Both the position numbers and the translations under genes were made by a program. The notes beneath the pieces were generated by a model, which saw only the letters and a program-made list of their open reading frames with translations, ran no database searches and had not been told where the DNA came from. From positions 1 through 49,807 of the forward strand of contig NZ_JAOSZE010000063.1 in NCBI RefSeq assembly GCF_025630775.1: a stretch of DNA of 49,807 nucleotides, read 5' to 3'. The DNA is from Actinoplanes sp. KI2 (lineage in GTDB: Bacteria; Actinomycetota; Actinomycetes; Mycobacteriales; Micromonosporaceae). Of the stretch, positions 36,184 to 45,732 are shown in pieces; the stretch's first letter is position 1, and each line of letters begins with the position of its first letter.

Positions 36184-37457
36184 CGCAGGAACTGGAGGTC
36201 GCCCTGGACCGGGATGCTCGGTGCCGCGCTGTTGTCGACGACGATCAGGTCGAACTTGCCGCTCGCGTTGAGCCGCCACTGGCCGATCAGGTCGGGGGCG
36301 AGGGCGACGTTCTTGACCGGTCCGCTGGTGAAGTCGTAGGTGCCGGTGATCGACTCACCCTTGAGCTGGCCGATGGCGTGCGCCACCGCGGCTCTGTCCT
36401 TGGGGTTGCCGGAGGCCTTGAGGGCGGCCACCGCGATCTCGAAGACCGCGTGGTCCATGCCCATCGGCTGGGTCCACTGCTTGCCGGTCTTCTGCTGATA
36501 GCCGTCGGCGAAGGCGGCCGCCGTCGTGCCGTCCAGCGAGGACTTGTACGGATAGTCGCGGTGCCACCAGGCCGGCGCGACCAGGTTGTTGCCGAGCGGG
36601 CCGAGCGCCTCGACCGCGCTGGGGAACAGCAGCGCCTTGGCGATGGTGGCCAGTTTCGGGGTGAAGCGGTTCTGGTGTGCCTGCTTCCAGAACGTGATGA
36701 AGTCGGGCGGGATCGGGGCGGCCTGCAGGATGTCGACGCCGCCGTTCTTGAAGGTCGAGATGATCGGCGTGAAGTCCTGCGTGCCGTCCTGGTACGCGCC
36801 GGGGTCGACGAGCTGGTATCCCAGGTCCTTGACGACGGGGGTGAAGTACTTGCGGTAGCTCTCGCCGTCGACGTCGTTGGGCCAGAGCGCGCCGACCGTG
36901 TGCGGGGCGCCGGGAACGCGCTGCCACAGCTTCGCGAACACCTGCGCCTCGGCCTGGGTGCCGATGAAGTGCAGATAGGTGTACTCGAAGTCCTTGCCGC
37001 CGCGCGGGTAGTACCAGATCTCCCACGGGCAGATCGTGGCGATGCACGGCACCTTCGCGGCCTCGCACTGGTCGCTGACCGGGTTGGTGGTGTCGGGCGT
37101 CGAGGTGGCCAGCACGATGTCCACCTGGTCCTGGCTGATCAGCTCGCCGGCGACCTGGGCGGCTCTGGCGCTGCTCGACTGGCTGTCCTTGTCGACGATC
37201 TCGATCGTATATTTCGTACTTCCCACGGTGATTCCGTCTTTGAGGGCGTTTCGGATAACGCCCAAGACGTAGTCGTTCGACTCGCCGAAGACGGCCAGCG
37301 GCCCGGTCTTCGGGATGACATATCCGATCTTTATGTTTTTGCCGCTCGACGTGGTGCTGCTCTGGAGGCCTTTGCTGCACGCGCCGGCCAGGCCCGCGGC
37401 GGCCAGCCCCGCCGCGCCGAGGAGGGTACGCCGGCTCATCGTCCTACCCATGGTCAT
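36180..37457 (-). CDS. Substrate-binding lipoprotein of a Liv-type (HAAT) ABC transporter
   Basis: A 425-aa periplasmic-binding-protein fold (Peripla_BP_6). The N-terminus has a twin-arginine motif (MSRRTLLGAAGLAAAG) and a lipobox-like AGAC with Cys27. The mature protein begins KIGYVIPKTGPLAVFGESND, the usual opening of this class. Aromatic-rich stretches (CPWEIWYYPRGG, PAWWHRDYPY) suggest a ligand other than plain leucine, perhaps an aromatic or amide compound (inference). It is first in the operon. ATG 37457 is chosen for its GGCGAG 7 nt upstream; 37451 and 37439 are in-frame alternatives. Confidence 0.88.
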   Translation of the reverse strand: MTMGRTMSRRTLLGAAGLAAAGLAGACSKGLQSSTTSSGKNIKIGYVIPKTGPLAVFGESNDYVLGVIRNALKDGITVGSTKYTIEIVDKDSQSSSARAAQVAGELISQDQVDIVLATSTPDTTNPVSDQCEAAKVPCIATICPWEIWYYPRGGKDFEYTYLHFIGTQAEAQVFAKLWQRVPGAPHTVGALWPNDVDGESYRKYFTPVVKDLGYQLVDPGAYQDGTQDFTPIISTFKNGGVDILQAAPIPPDFITFWKQAHQNRFTPKLATIAKALLFPSAVEALGPLGNNLVAPAWWHRDYPYKSSLDGTTAAAFADGYQQKTGKQWTQPMGMDHAVFEIAVAALKASGNPKDRAAVAHAIGQLKGESITGTYDFTSGPVKNVALAPDLIGQWRLNASGKFDLIVVDNSAAPSIPVQGDLQFLR

Positions 37458-37507
37458 CGGTGTACTCGCCGTACGCCGGAAAGGTCTTGAATGCGAACGC
37501 ACACCGC

Positions 37508-37546
37508 TTGACCGTCCGCGCCCGCCGCAGGAGGCTGAGTCTCCTG
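37508..37546 (+). promoter_or_regulatory. Control region of the araC-type gene: TTGACC box and inverted repeat
   Basis: A -35-like TTGACC lies at 37508-37513. Further on, CAGGAG (37528-37533), 7 nt, and CTCCTG (37541-37546) form a 6-bp inverted repeat just upstream of the GGAGG that serves the regulator gene. It could be an operator or a small RNA hairpin. The 105-bp gap is shared with the divergent transporter operon. Confidence 0.35.
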
Positions 37547-37562
37547 ACGTCGGAGGTTGACC

Positions 37563-38600
37563 ATGATCGATGTCGTGCGGACCGACGACCTTCCCCCGGG
37601 CGAGCGCTTCGACTACTGGCGGCACGCGGTCTCCGAGGCGTTCGTGCCGCTCGACGCGTCCCGCACCGGCGACGGCGCCTTCCGCGGCGAGCTGCGCGGG
37701 GCCAGCCTCGGCCCGCTGCGGCTCTACCAGGTCGACGCGGACAGCCACCAGGTGCGGCGCACCAGCCGGCTGATCTCCGCCGAGCAGGGCGACTACTTCA
37801 AGCTCGGCCTGCAACGCACCGGCGGCAGCGTGCTCGTGCAGGACGGACGGGACGCCGTCCTGGGCCCCGGCGACTTCGCGGTCTACGACACCACCCGGCC
37901 GTACACGTTCTCCTTCGACGACCCCTGCGAACTGCTCGTCCTGATCTTCCCGCGCGCCCTGCTCGGCCTCTCCGCTCTTGACGTCGGCAAGATCACCGCG
38001 ACCCGGTTCGCCGGCGCGAGCGGCCTCGGCGGCCTGATCAGCTCGTTCCTGAGCCGGGCCGCGGACGTGCTCGACGAGGTCGACGTGCGGGACAACCAGC
38101 GCCTCGGCACCAACGTGCTCGACCTGCTGACCACCGCGCTGGCCGGGCATCTCGACGTGCGGCCGGAGGACCCGGGCGCAGCGCACCGGGCGTTGTTCAC
38201 CCGGGCGGTCGCCTACATCGACCGGCATCTCGGCGAGCCGTGGCTGACCCCCGACCAGGTCGCCGCCGAGCAGCACATCTCCACCCGCTACCTGCACAAG
38301 CTGTTCCAGGCCGAGGGCGCAACGGTGTCCGCGTGGATCCGCCGCCGCCGACTCGAGGCGTGCCGGCACGACCTGCTGCACACCTCCCGCCCGGTGAGCG
38401 CGATCGGCGCGCGCTGGGGCCTGCCCGACGCCGCCCACTTCAGCCGTCTCTTCCGGGCCGCGTACGGGTCGAGCCCGCGGGACTACCGCGCGCTCCGTCA
38501 AGCGCTGTGCGCTCCTGAGCAAGACGGCTGGCCGCCGGCCGCCGAGGATGACCGTCGTGGGACGGTTGGACGGCCAGGTGGCACTGATCACCGGCGGTGA
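37563..38600 (+). CDS. AraC-family transcriptional regulator
   Basis: A 345-aa regulator. Residues about 1-190 resemble the AraC-binding-like N-domain of the FeaR/NphR group (PPGERFDYWRHAVSEAFVPL, then GPGDFAVYDTTRPYTFSFDD). The C-terminal 100 residues are the double helix-turn-helix, with VAAEQHISTRYLHKLFQAEG and FSRLFRAAYGSSPRDYR. FeaR-like regulators typically activate catabolism of aromatic amines, nitriles or amides, and it is divergent from the Liv-type importer and upstream of an SDR, so it probably controls both. ATG 37563 has GGAGG 6 nt upstream. The 3' end overlaps the SDR gene. Confidence 0.9.
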   Translation: MIDVVRTDDLPPGERFDYWRHAVSEAFVPLDASRTGDGAFRGELRGASLGPLRLYQVDADSHQVRRTSRLISAEQGDYFKLGLQRTGGSVLVQDGRDAVLGPGDFAVYDTTRPYTFSFDDPCELLVLIFPRALLGLSALDVGKITATRFAGASGLGGLISSFLSRAADVLDEVDVRDNQRLGTNVLDLLTTALAGHLDVRPEDPGAAHRALFTRAVAYIDRHLGEPWLTPDQVAAEQHISTRYLHKLFQAEGATVSAWIRRRRLEACRHDLLHTSRPVSAIGARWGLPDAAHFSRLFRAAYGSSPRDYRALRQALCAPEQDGWPPAAEDDRRGTVGRPGGTDHRR

Positions 38601-39315
38601 GGGCAGCGTCGGCCGGGCGACCGCGCGAGCGATGGTCCGCGAGGGCTGCCGGGTGGTGCTGGCCGGCATCGCGCCCGACGGCCTGGCCGCGTGCCGGGCC
38701 GAGTTCGGCGACGACGTGGCGGCCGTTCTGCGCACCGACGTGACCGACGCCGCCTCGGTGCGGGCGGCCGTACGCGCCACGATCGCCCGGTTCGGACGCC
38801 TCGACATCGTCTTCAGCAACGCCGGCGTGGCCGGGGTGATCGCCCCCGTCGCCGAGTACCCCGACGACGAGTTCGACCGGGTGCTCGCCGTGCACGTCCG
38901 AGGATCGTTCCTGACCTGCAAATACAGCCTGCCGACCCTGCCCGACGGCGGCCGCATCATCATCAACTCCAGCGTGGTGGGCCTGACCTCCGACCCCGGA
39001 ATCAGCGCGTACGCCACGGCCAAGCACGCGCTGGTGGGCCTGATGCGCACGCTGGCCAAGGAGGTCGCCTCCCGGGCGATCCGGGTCAACACCATCCACC
39101 CGGGGCCGATCGACAACGACTTCCAGCACGCCATCGAGGTGGCGGCCACGGGCGCGCCGGCCGACCGCGCCGCCCAGGTGTTCGACGAGATGATCCCGCT
39201 GCGCCGCCACGCCACGCCGGACGAGATCGCGGCGGCGGTGCTGTTCCTGGCGGGCCCGGACAGCGCCTTCATGACCGGCGCAACCCTGGTCGTGGACGGC
39301 GGCATGAGCGCCTGA
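38557..39315 (+). CDS. Short-chain dehydrogenase/reductase
   Basis: A 252-aa classical SDR. The cofactor loop VALITGGEGSVGRATARAM is a variant of TGxxxGxG with Ser in place of the middle Gly. FSNAGVAG replaces NNAG. The catalytic Ser lies in IINSSVVGL and the Tyr/Lys in SAYATAKHAL. The C-terminus FLAGPDSAFMTGATLVVDGG is standard. GTG 38557 has GAGG 9 nt upstream; ATG 38548 would add three residues. It overlaps the end of the AraC-type gene by more than 40 bp, indicating one transcript. It probably oxidises a hydroxy intermediate derived from the imported compound (inference). Confidence 0.88.
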   Translation: MGRLDGQVALITGGEGSVGRATARAMVREGCRVVLAGIAPDGLAACRAEFGDDVAAVLRTDVTDAASVRAAVRATIARFGRLDIVFSNAGVAGVIAPVAEYPDDEFDRVLAVHVRGSFLTCKYSLPTLPDGGRIIINSSVVGLTSDPGISAYATAKHALVGLMRTLAKEVASRAIRVNTIHPGPIDNDFQHAIEVAATGAPADRAAQVFDEMIPLRRHATPDEIAAAVLFLAGPDSAFMTGATLVVDGGMSA

Positions 39316-39331
39316 CGCCCGAGCGAGCCCG

Positions 39332-39751
39332 TTACGGCGCCTGCCAAGGATCGACGAGGGCAATTCCGGTGTTGCTGAAGTCTTTGGTGTTGCGGGTGGC
39401 GAGCGCGGCCGCCTGGGAGCGGCAGATGGCGGCGATCTGGGCGTCGAATCCGTCGATCGGGGTCCCCAGTCCTTCCCGGACAGTGACGACGTCCGCGTAG
39501 ACGTTGGCCGCCGCCAGGTCGAAGGGGAGAACCTGGCGAGGGAACGCCGCGAAGATCTCGTTGGCGGCCTGGTGGAGAGTCTCGCGGCGGCGCCCCTCGG
39601 GCAGCCGCGCGATGCCGTAACGGATCTCGGCGACGGTGACGGTTGTCGTGTAGAGGCCACTGCTGGAGTTTTGCTGCGTCCAGGCGAGGACGGCGGCCGC
39701 CGGTTCGGCGCGCATGAGCTCGGAAACGACGTTGGTGTCGAGAACGATCAT
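39332..39751 (-). CDS. fitB: PIN-domain toxin, FitB/VapC family
   Basis: A 139-aa PIN nuclease. The first acidic residue is Asp5 in MIVLDTNVVSELMR, with others in TVAEIRYGIARLPEG and GFDAQIAAI, forming the metal site. The LPEGRRRETL segment and overall pattern match FitB rather than generic VapC. PIN toxins cleave RNA and are blocked by their cognate antitoxin. Its ATG overlaps the antitoxin stop by 4 bp (ATGA), the usual antitoxin-first order. It converges on the SDR gene with 16 bp between stops. Confidence 0.9.
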   Translation of the reverse strand: MIVLDTNVVSELMRAEPAAAVLAWTQQNSSSGLYTTTVTVAEIRYGIARLPEGRRRETLHQAANEIFAAFPRQVLPFDLAAANVYADVVTVREGLGTPIDGFDAQIAAICRSQAAALATRNTKDFSNTGIALVDPWQAP

Positions 39752-39993
39752 TCCGGCAGGTCCGCCGCGCGCGTTGGCGTGTTGCGCGCCGGCGGTTGCA
39801 GGTCGACGCCGCCGAGGCGGGCGAACCGCTCCGTCAGGGCGCTGAACAGGTCGGGCCGGGGCCCGTCGTCGTCGACGGCCTCGGTCAGGATGGCGCGGAT
39901 CTCGGCCTCCATCGACCTGCCGTGGCGTGCCGCGCGCTGACGCAGTTTCTCGCGTACGGAGTCGTCCAGATCCCGAATGCTGAGGGCCGCCAC
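39748..39993 (-). CDS. fitA: FitA-type ribbon-helix-helix antitoxin
   Basis: An 81-aa antitoxin. The N-terminal MAALSIRDLDDSVREKLRQR with AARHGRSMEAEIRAIL is the FitA-like ribbon-helix-helix fold (RHH followed by the GRSMEAE helix). The C-terminal tail is presumed to wrap the toxin. GTG 39993 has GGAGGT 6 nt upstream. FitA homologues repress their own operon with the toxin as co-repressor, and a short palindrome just upstream (40021-40031) fits as the operator. Confidence 0.9.
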   Translation of the reverse strand: MAALSIRDLDDSVREKLRQRAARHGRSMEAEIRAILTEAVDDDGPRPDLFSALTERFARLGGVDLQPPARNTPTRAADLPE

Positions 39994-40020
39994 GGCTCAC
40001 CTCCACCTACGAACAAGTGA

Positions 40021-40031
40021 TAGCAATGCTA
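40021..40031 (-). promoter_or_regulatory. Putative FitA operator
   Basis: TAGCA-a-TGCTA is an 11-bp inverted repeat about 30 bp upstream of the antitoxin GTG, followed by another TAGC-type half-site. It is AT-richer than its surroundings and overlaps where the fitAB promoter should be. Autoregulation is inferred from the family. Confidence 0.4.
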
Positions 40032-40049
40032 GCACCGCCGCCCCCGTGA

Positions 40050-42416
<2,367 letters not shown>

Positions 42417-42426
42417 CGCGTCTCCT

Positions 42427-42537
42427 CGGGTCGGGCGCACGGCTCTCCTCCGGGCCGGGCGCTCGGCTTTCTACGGGCCGGGCGCTCGGCTTTCTACGGG
42501 CGGACGCTCGGCTTTCCGCGGGCCGGGCGCTCGGCTT
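42427..42537. repeat. 22-24 bp minisatellite, about five copies
   Basis: Copies start at 42427, 42451, 42474, 42497 and 42519 (last one partial). The core is CGGGCCGGGCGCTCGGCTTT, with the two middle copies identical over 23 bp. It occupies the leader of the uvrA-like gene on one side and the upstream region of the 281-aa gene on the other. The unit is not a multiple of three throughout and is not coding. Confidence 0.85.
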
Positions 42538-42615
42538 GATCTAACCTAACCAGTCGTACTCTTGTCGCGGCTGTCAGCAGGCGCTTCTCGATTCCTGACC
42601 GAAGGACGGGCTCAC

Positions 42616-43461
42616 ATGAAGACGGCGACGCGCCGGCTGGCGCTGTGGCGGTCCGACCTGGTGGACGGGGTCTGCGCCGTGCCCGAGGAGTGCGTCGGCT
42701 TCCTTCGCGACCGGGCGGCCATCTCGGTTGTTCTGGAGCATCGAGCGCGCGGCCGCACCGCCACCCGGCCGGTCTTCGAATCCACCCTCCGGGAGGACGT
42801 CGAGTGGCAGCTCACCGGCCTCGCCTGGCCGCTCGACCTGCACCCCGGCGTGCTGGTCACGGTCGTCTGGCCGGTCGGCAAGGCCGAGGTGCTGGTGCGC
42901 ACCACGGCCCTCGACGAGCCGATCAACGTCGACGGGATCAACTACTTCCACGAGTACGACCCGAAGGTCGTCACCCGCGAGTTCGAGGCCGGCCCCTCCA
43001 ACCGGGGGCGGGTGCTCGCCGCCGTGCGGAAACAGGGCCGGGTCTTCGAGGACGGCAGCGCGGTGCTCGCCGAGGCCGGGCTGGCCGCGCAGACCGGGCT
43101 CGGCCGGGGCGCCAAGGCCGCGTTCCTGCTGCGCAACGCCGTCGACCAGCTGATCCGGGAGGGGTACCTGACCCGGGTCGAGGGCAGCGTCGAGTCCTCC
43201 GGCTATCCGTGGTACCCGGCGGTGGCCGGGCAGAAGCCGGTCAGCATGCTCTTCTATGCGCCGCTGGTCGAGCCGGCCGACCCGGACGACGACGAGGCCA
43301 GCGAGCGGCGCGACCACCTCGTCAACGGGTTCGTGCGCAAGCTCCCGCCCGGGGCGCACGCATCGGAGAAACAGATCACGCTGCACGAGCAGGTCGACGG
43401 CAAACCGCTCGAGCCGGGTTACACCTACGTCAAGAAACACCATCGCGGCACGAGTTCGTGA
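42616..43461 (+). CDS. Conserved protein of unknown function (281 aa)
   Basis: A soluble 281-aa protein that I do not recognise. It opens MKTATRRLALWRSDLVDGVC, has a predicted beta-rich N-terminal half (VEWQLTGLAWPLDLHPGVLV, then VNVDGINYFHEYDP-type strands), a helical middle (AKAAFLLRNAVDQLIREGYL) that looks like a winged-helix-style element, and a C-terminal charged tail. There is no signal peptide or membrane helix. Codon use looks normal for the window, so it is a real gene. The ATG follows GAAGGACGGG. It stands alone between the minisatellite and a lipoprotein gene. Its function cannot be inferred. Confidence 0.75.
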   Translation: MKTATRRLALWRSDLVDGVCAVPEECVGFLRDRAAISVVLEHRARGRTATRPVFESTLREDVEWQLTGLAWPLDLHPGVLVTVVWPVGKAEVLVRTTALDEPINVDGINYFHEYDPKVVTREFEAGPSNRGRVLAAVRKQGRVFEDGSAVLAEAGLAAQTGLGRGAKAAFLLRNAVDQLIREGYLTRVEGSVESSGYPWYPAVAGQKPVSMLFYAPLVEPADPDDDEASERRDHLVNGFVRKLPPGAHASEKQITLHEQVDGKPLEPGYTYVKKHHRGTSS

Positions 43462-43496
43462 GGTTCCGGTGATCCAAGGGGGATATCACTGTTGTC

Positions 43497-44159
43497 ATGA
43501 AACGACTCCTGGCCCTGGCCGCCGCGCCACTCCTGTTCGCCGCCGGCTGTTCGTCGTCGAGCGGCACTCCCACGGCCGCCCCGACCACCACGGTGACGTC
43601 CACCACTCCGGCCGGCTCGCCGGGCGCCGGGACCGGCACGGCCCCGACCACGGCCCCGACCACGGCCGCGGGTACCGGCTCCGGCCGGATTCCCGCCTCC
43701 GGCGCGGCTACGAAGTCGGCGAGCACGCCACGGTGTCACACTGGTGACCTCAAACTTTCGCTGGGCGAGGGAGACGGCGCGGCCGGCACCACGTACACGC
43801 CGCTGAGGTTCAAGAATGTCTCGGGCCACGCCTGCACGCTGACCGGCTTTCCCGGCGTCCACTGGGTAGCGGGCGCCGACGAGCACCGGGTCAACGCGCC
43901 GTTCGCCCGCGCCGAGACCGAGGCGCCGAGCGGCACGATCAAGCTAGCCGCCGGTGGCGCCGCGCATTCCATGCTCGCCACGCACGACGTGGGCTTCTAC
44001 GACGCGGCCCAGTGCAAGCCGGTCAGCGTCCGTGGCTACCGGGTCTACCCGCCGGACGAGACCAAGTCGGTCTTCGTCCCGCTGGCGACGAAGACCTGCT
44101 CGGTGAACGGCATAAATCAGGGCTCGGTCACGGCGGTCGCCAAGGGCGTCGCGCCGTAG
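43497..44159 (+). CDS. DUF4232 lipoprotein
   Basis: A 220-aa lipoprotein. The signal peptide MKRLLALAAAPLLFAAGC has its lipobox Cys at residue 18, then comes a long Thr/Ala/Pro/Ser-rich linker (about 19-75). The C-terminal DUF4232 beta-sandwich begins TPRCHTGDLKLSLGEGDGAA, with PLRFKNVSGHACTLTGFPGV and the closing TCSVNG. Two or more Cys (in CHTGD, ACTL, QCKPV and TCSV) probably form disulphides. This domain is very common on actinobacterial cell surfaces, with unknown function. The stop (TAG 44157-44159) lies within a short duplicated sequence. Confidence 0.88.
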   Translation: MKRLLALAAAPLLFAAGCSSSSGTPTAAPTTTVTSTTPAGSPGAGTGTAPTTAPTTAAGTGSGRIPASGAATKSASTPRCHTGDLKLSLGEGDGAAGTTYTPLRFKNVSGHACTLTGFPGVHWVAGADEHRVNAPFARAETEAPSGTIKLAAGGAAHSMLATHDVGFYDAAQCKPVSVRGYRVYPPDETKSVFVPLATKTCSVNGINQGSVTAVAKGVAP

Positions 44160-44221
44160 ATCACCCCGCTCGTGGGTGAACCACGGTCCCTCCTAGATCA
44201 CGCCCATTCGTGGCCGAACCA
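44157..44221. repeat. Short imperfect direct duplication at two gene ends
   Basis: TAGATCAC-CCCGCTCGTGG (44157-44175, continuing GTGAACCA to 44183) recurs as TAGATCACGCCCATTCGTGG (44194-44213, continuing CCGAACCA to 44221). The first copy contains the stop of the DUF4232 gene. The second contains the last codons of the convergent flavoprotein gene. Confidence 0.55.
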
Positions 44222-45394
44222 GCGGCGGATCCGATTCGCGCCGAACGCTGTCTTGTCGGCGGCCAGGGCGGCCGAAGGGCCCTCCAGGTCGCCGACCGGC
44301 GGTTGACCGGCGACGAAGGTGACACCCACCTTGGCCACCCGATCGTGGCCGAACTCCAGATAACAGACGCCGTGCCCGTCGTACACGGTGTCCGGGGTCC
44401 GGCCTTTGACCTTGGCGACGATGCGGGCCGCCGCCGCGGCCGCCTGACCCTCGGCGAAGACGCCGGCCTTGGGAGTGCCGATGCTGGTGACGTCGCCCAC
44501 GGCGTACACATCCGGGAATTTGGTCTCCAAGGTGAGCGGATCGACCGGGACCCAGCCGTCCACGGCGAGCCCGGAGTCGGCCACGACCTGCGGCACGCGA
44601 TGCACGGGCACGCCGAGGAACAGGTCGTAGGGCAGCTCGCCGCCGCCGCTTTCGCCGCTCCCGGCACCGAGGACGGCGACCTTGCGGGCCGGGTCGAGCT
44701 CGCGGACCAGCCGCTCGGGCACCCACTCGATGCCGCGCTCGGCGAACGCCGCCAGCACGGCCTCCGACGCCGCCGGCGACGGCGGGATCGGCTTCCCGAG
44801 CGGCATCACCAGGGAAATCTCCGAACGGTCGCGCAGGCCACGAGCTTCCAGCATTTCGTGTACGAGCAAAGCCGTCTCGCTCGGAGCGGGCGGGCATTTG
44901 AACGGTGTCGAGGTGACGGCCACGACCACCTTGCCGCCGGCGAAGTCCCGCAGCGCGTCCCGGGCCCGGCACGCGCCCGCGAAGGTGTAGAACTCGTGGC
45001 CGCCCTCGACCAGGCCGGGCGTCGCCTCGGGGTGCAGGTCGGCGCCGAGCGCCACGACGAGGACGTCGGCGTCGAAGTCACCGGCGGTGGTCTCGACATG
45101 CCGGGTCGCCGGGTCGATGCCGGTGACCGTCGCGCCGATGAACCGCACGCTGGGGCTGACCATCTGGGCGTAGCGGTGCAGCACCTGCTCGGCCTGTCGC
45201 CGGCCGAACATCACGTCCAGTTTCGAGAAACCGAAGACGAACCCCTCGGCCCGGTCGATCAGGGTCACCTGCGCATCGGCGCCGCAGCGGCCGGACACCT
45301 CCGTCGCCAGCTCGAGCCCGCCGAATCCCGCACCCAGCACCACCACGCGCGTCGCCACGGCAGGGAGCGTATCCCCAGGTGGGCCGTTGTTCAT
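44198..45394 (-). CDS. FAD-dependent pyridine nucleotide-disulphide-type oxidoreductase (SQR/NDH-2-like)
   Basis: A 398-aa flavoprotein. The N-terminal FAD loop TRVVVLGAGFGGLELATEV is followed by VLVVALGADLHPEATPGLVE and the second FAD motif FPDVYAVGDVTSIGTPKAGV. A C-P-x-A-P segment in TPFKCPPAPSETALLVHEML resembles the sulphide:quinone oxidoreductase/flavocytochrome c group, where a Cys at this place is functional. The second redox Cys was not identified, so type-II NADH dehydrogenase-like activity is also possible. A C-terminal amphipathic RRWFGHEW end could touch the membrane. Start ATG 45394; GTG 45358 would give the usual short N-terminus. Confidence 0.83.
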   Translation of the reverse strand: MNNGPPGDTLPAVATRVVVLGAGFGGLELATEVSGRCGADAQVTLIDRAEGFVFGFSKLDVMFGRRQAEQVLHRYAQMVSPSVRFIGATVTGIDPATRHVETTAGDFDADVLVVALGADLHPEATPGLVEGGHEFYTFAGACRARDALRDFAGGKVVVAVTSTPFKCPPAPSETALLVHEMLEARGLRDRSEISLVMPLGKPIPPSPAASEAVLAAFAERGIEWVPERLVRELDPARKVAVLGAGSGESGGGELPYDLFLGVPVHRVPQVVADSGLAVDGWVPVDPLTLETKFPDVYAVGDVTSIGTPKAGVFAEGQAAAAAARIVAKVKGRTPDTVYDGHGVCYLEFGHDRVAKVGVTFVAGQPPVGDLEGPSAALAADKTAFGANRIRRWFGHEWA

Positions 45395-45732
45395 GAATGA
45401 TCACCGGAAGAGCCGGTGGGCCATCCCTCGTACGGCGGCCGGCCCTAACCCGCCGGTGGATGCGCGCCGGTTCTCCGGTCGGAGCCCGTCTCCGGTCGGG
45501 GGCCGTCTTCTACCGGGGGCCGTCTCCGGTCGGGGGCCGTCTTCTGCCGGGGGCCGTCTCCGGTCGGGGGCCGTCTTCTGCCGGGGGCCGTCTCCGGTCG
45601 GGGGCCGTCTTCTGCCGGGGGCCGTCTCGGCCGGGCCCGGAGCGGCGGCGGGCTTGCATGATCCAGGTAGGGTCTCGACCGCGGAGCCGATCGGTGATCA
45701 TCGCTGGCTCCCCGGACCGCTAGGGGGATCCG
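45395..45732. other. Gene-free stretch holding the 17-bp minisatellite
   Basis: Apart from the tandem array, this 338-bp gap has an unremarkable right flank that must carry the promoter of the macA-like gene. The 108-codon open frame across the array (45397-45723) is a product of the repeat and has no RBS or recognisable protein. Confidence 0.6.
45484..45635. repeat. 17-bp minisatellite with 34-bp higher-order period, nine copies
   Basis: Two 17-bp units alternate strictly: A = GGCCGTCTCCGGTCGGG and B = GGCCGTCTTCTGCCGGG. They run A-B-A-B-A-B-A-B from 45484 to 45619, followed by a shortened A-like copy to 45635. Only the first A and first B have single changes. The array lies between the flavoprotein and the efflux operon and does not overlap a credible gene. 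Confidence 0.92.

Noticed and set aside
45484..45635. CRISPR-like array
   Set aside because: Units are contiguous 17-mers that alternate between two variants. There are no variable spacers and no cas genes in the window, so it is a minisatellite.
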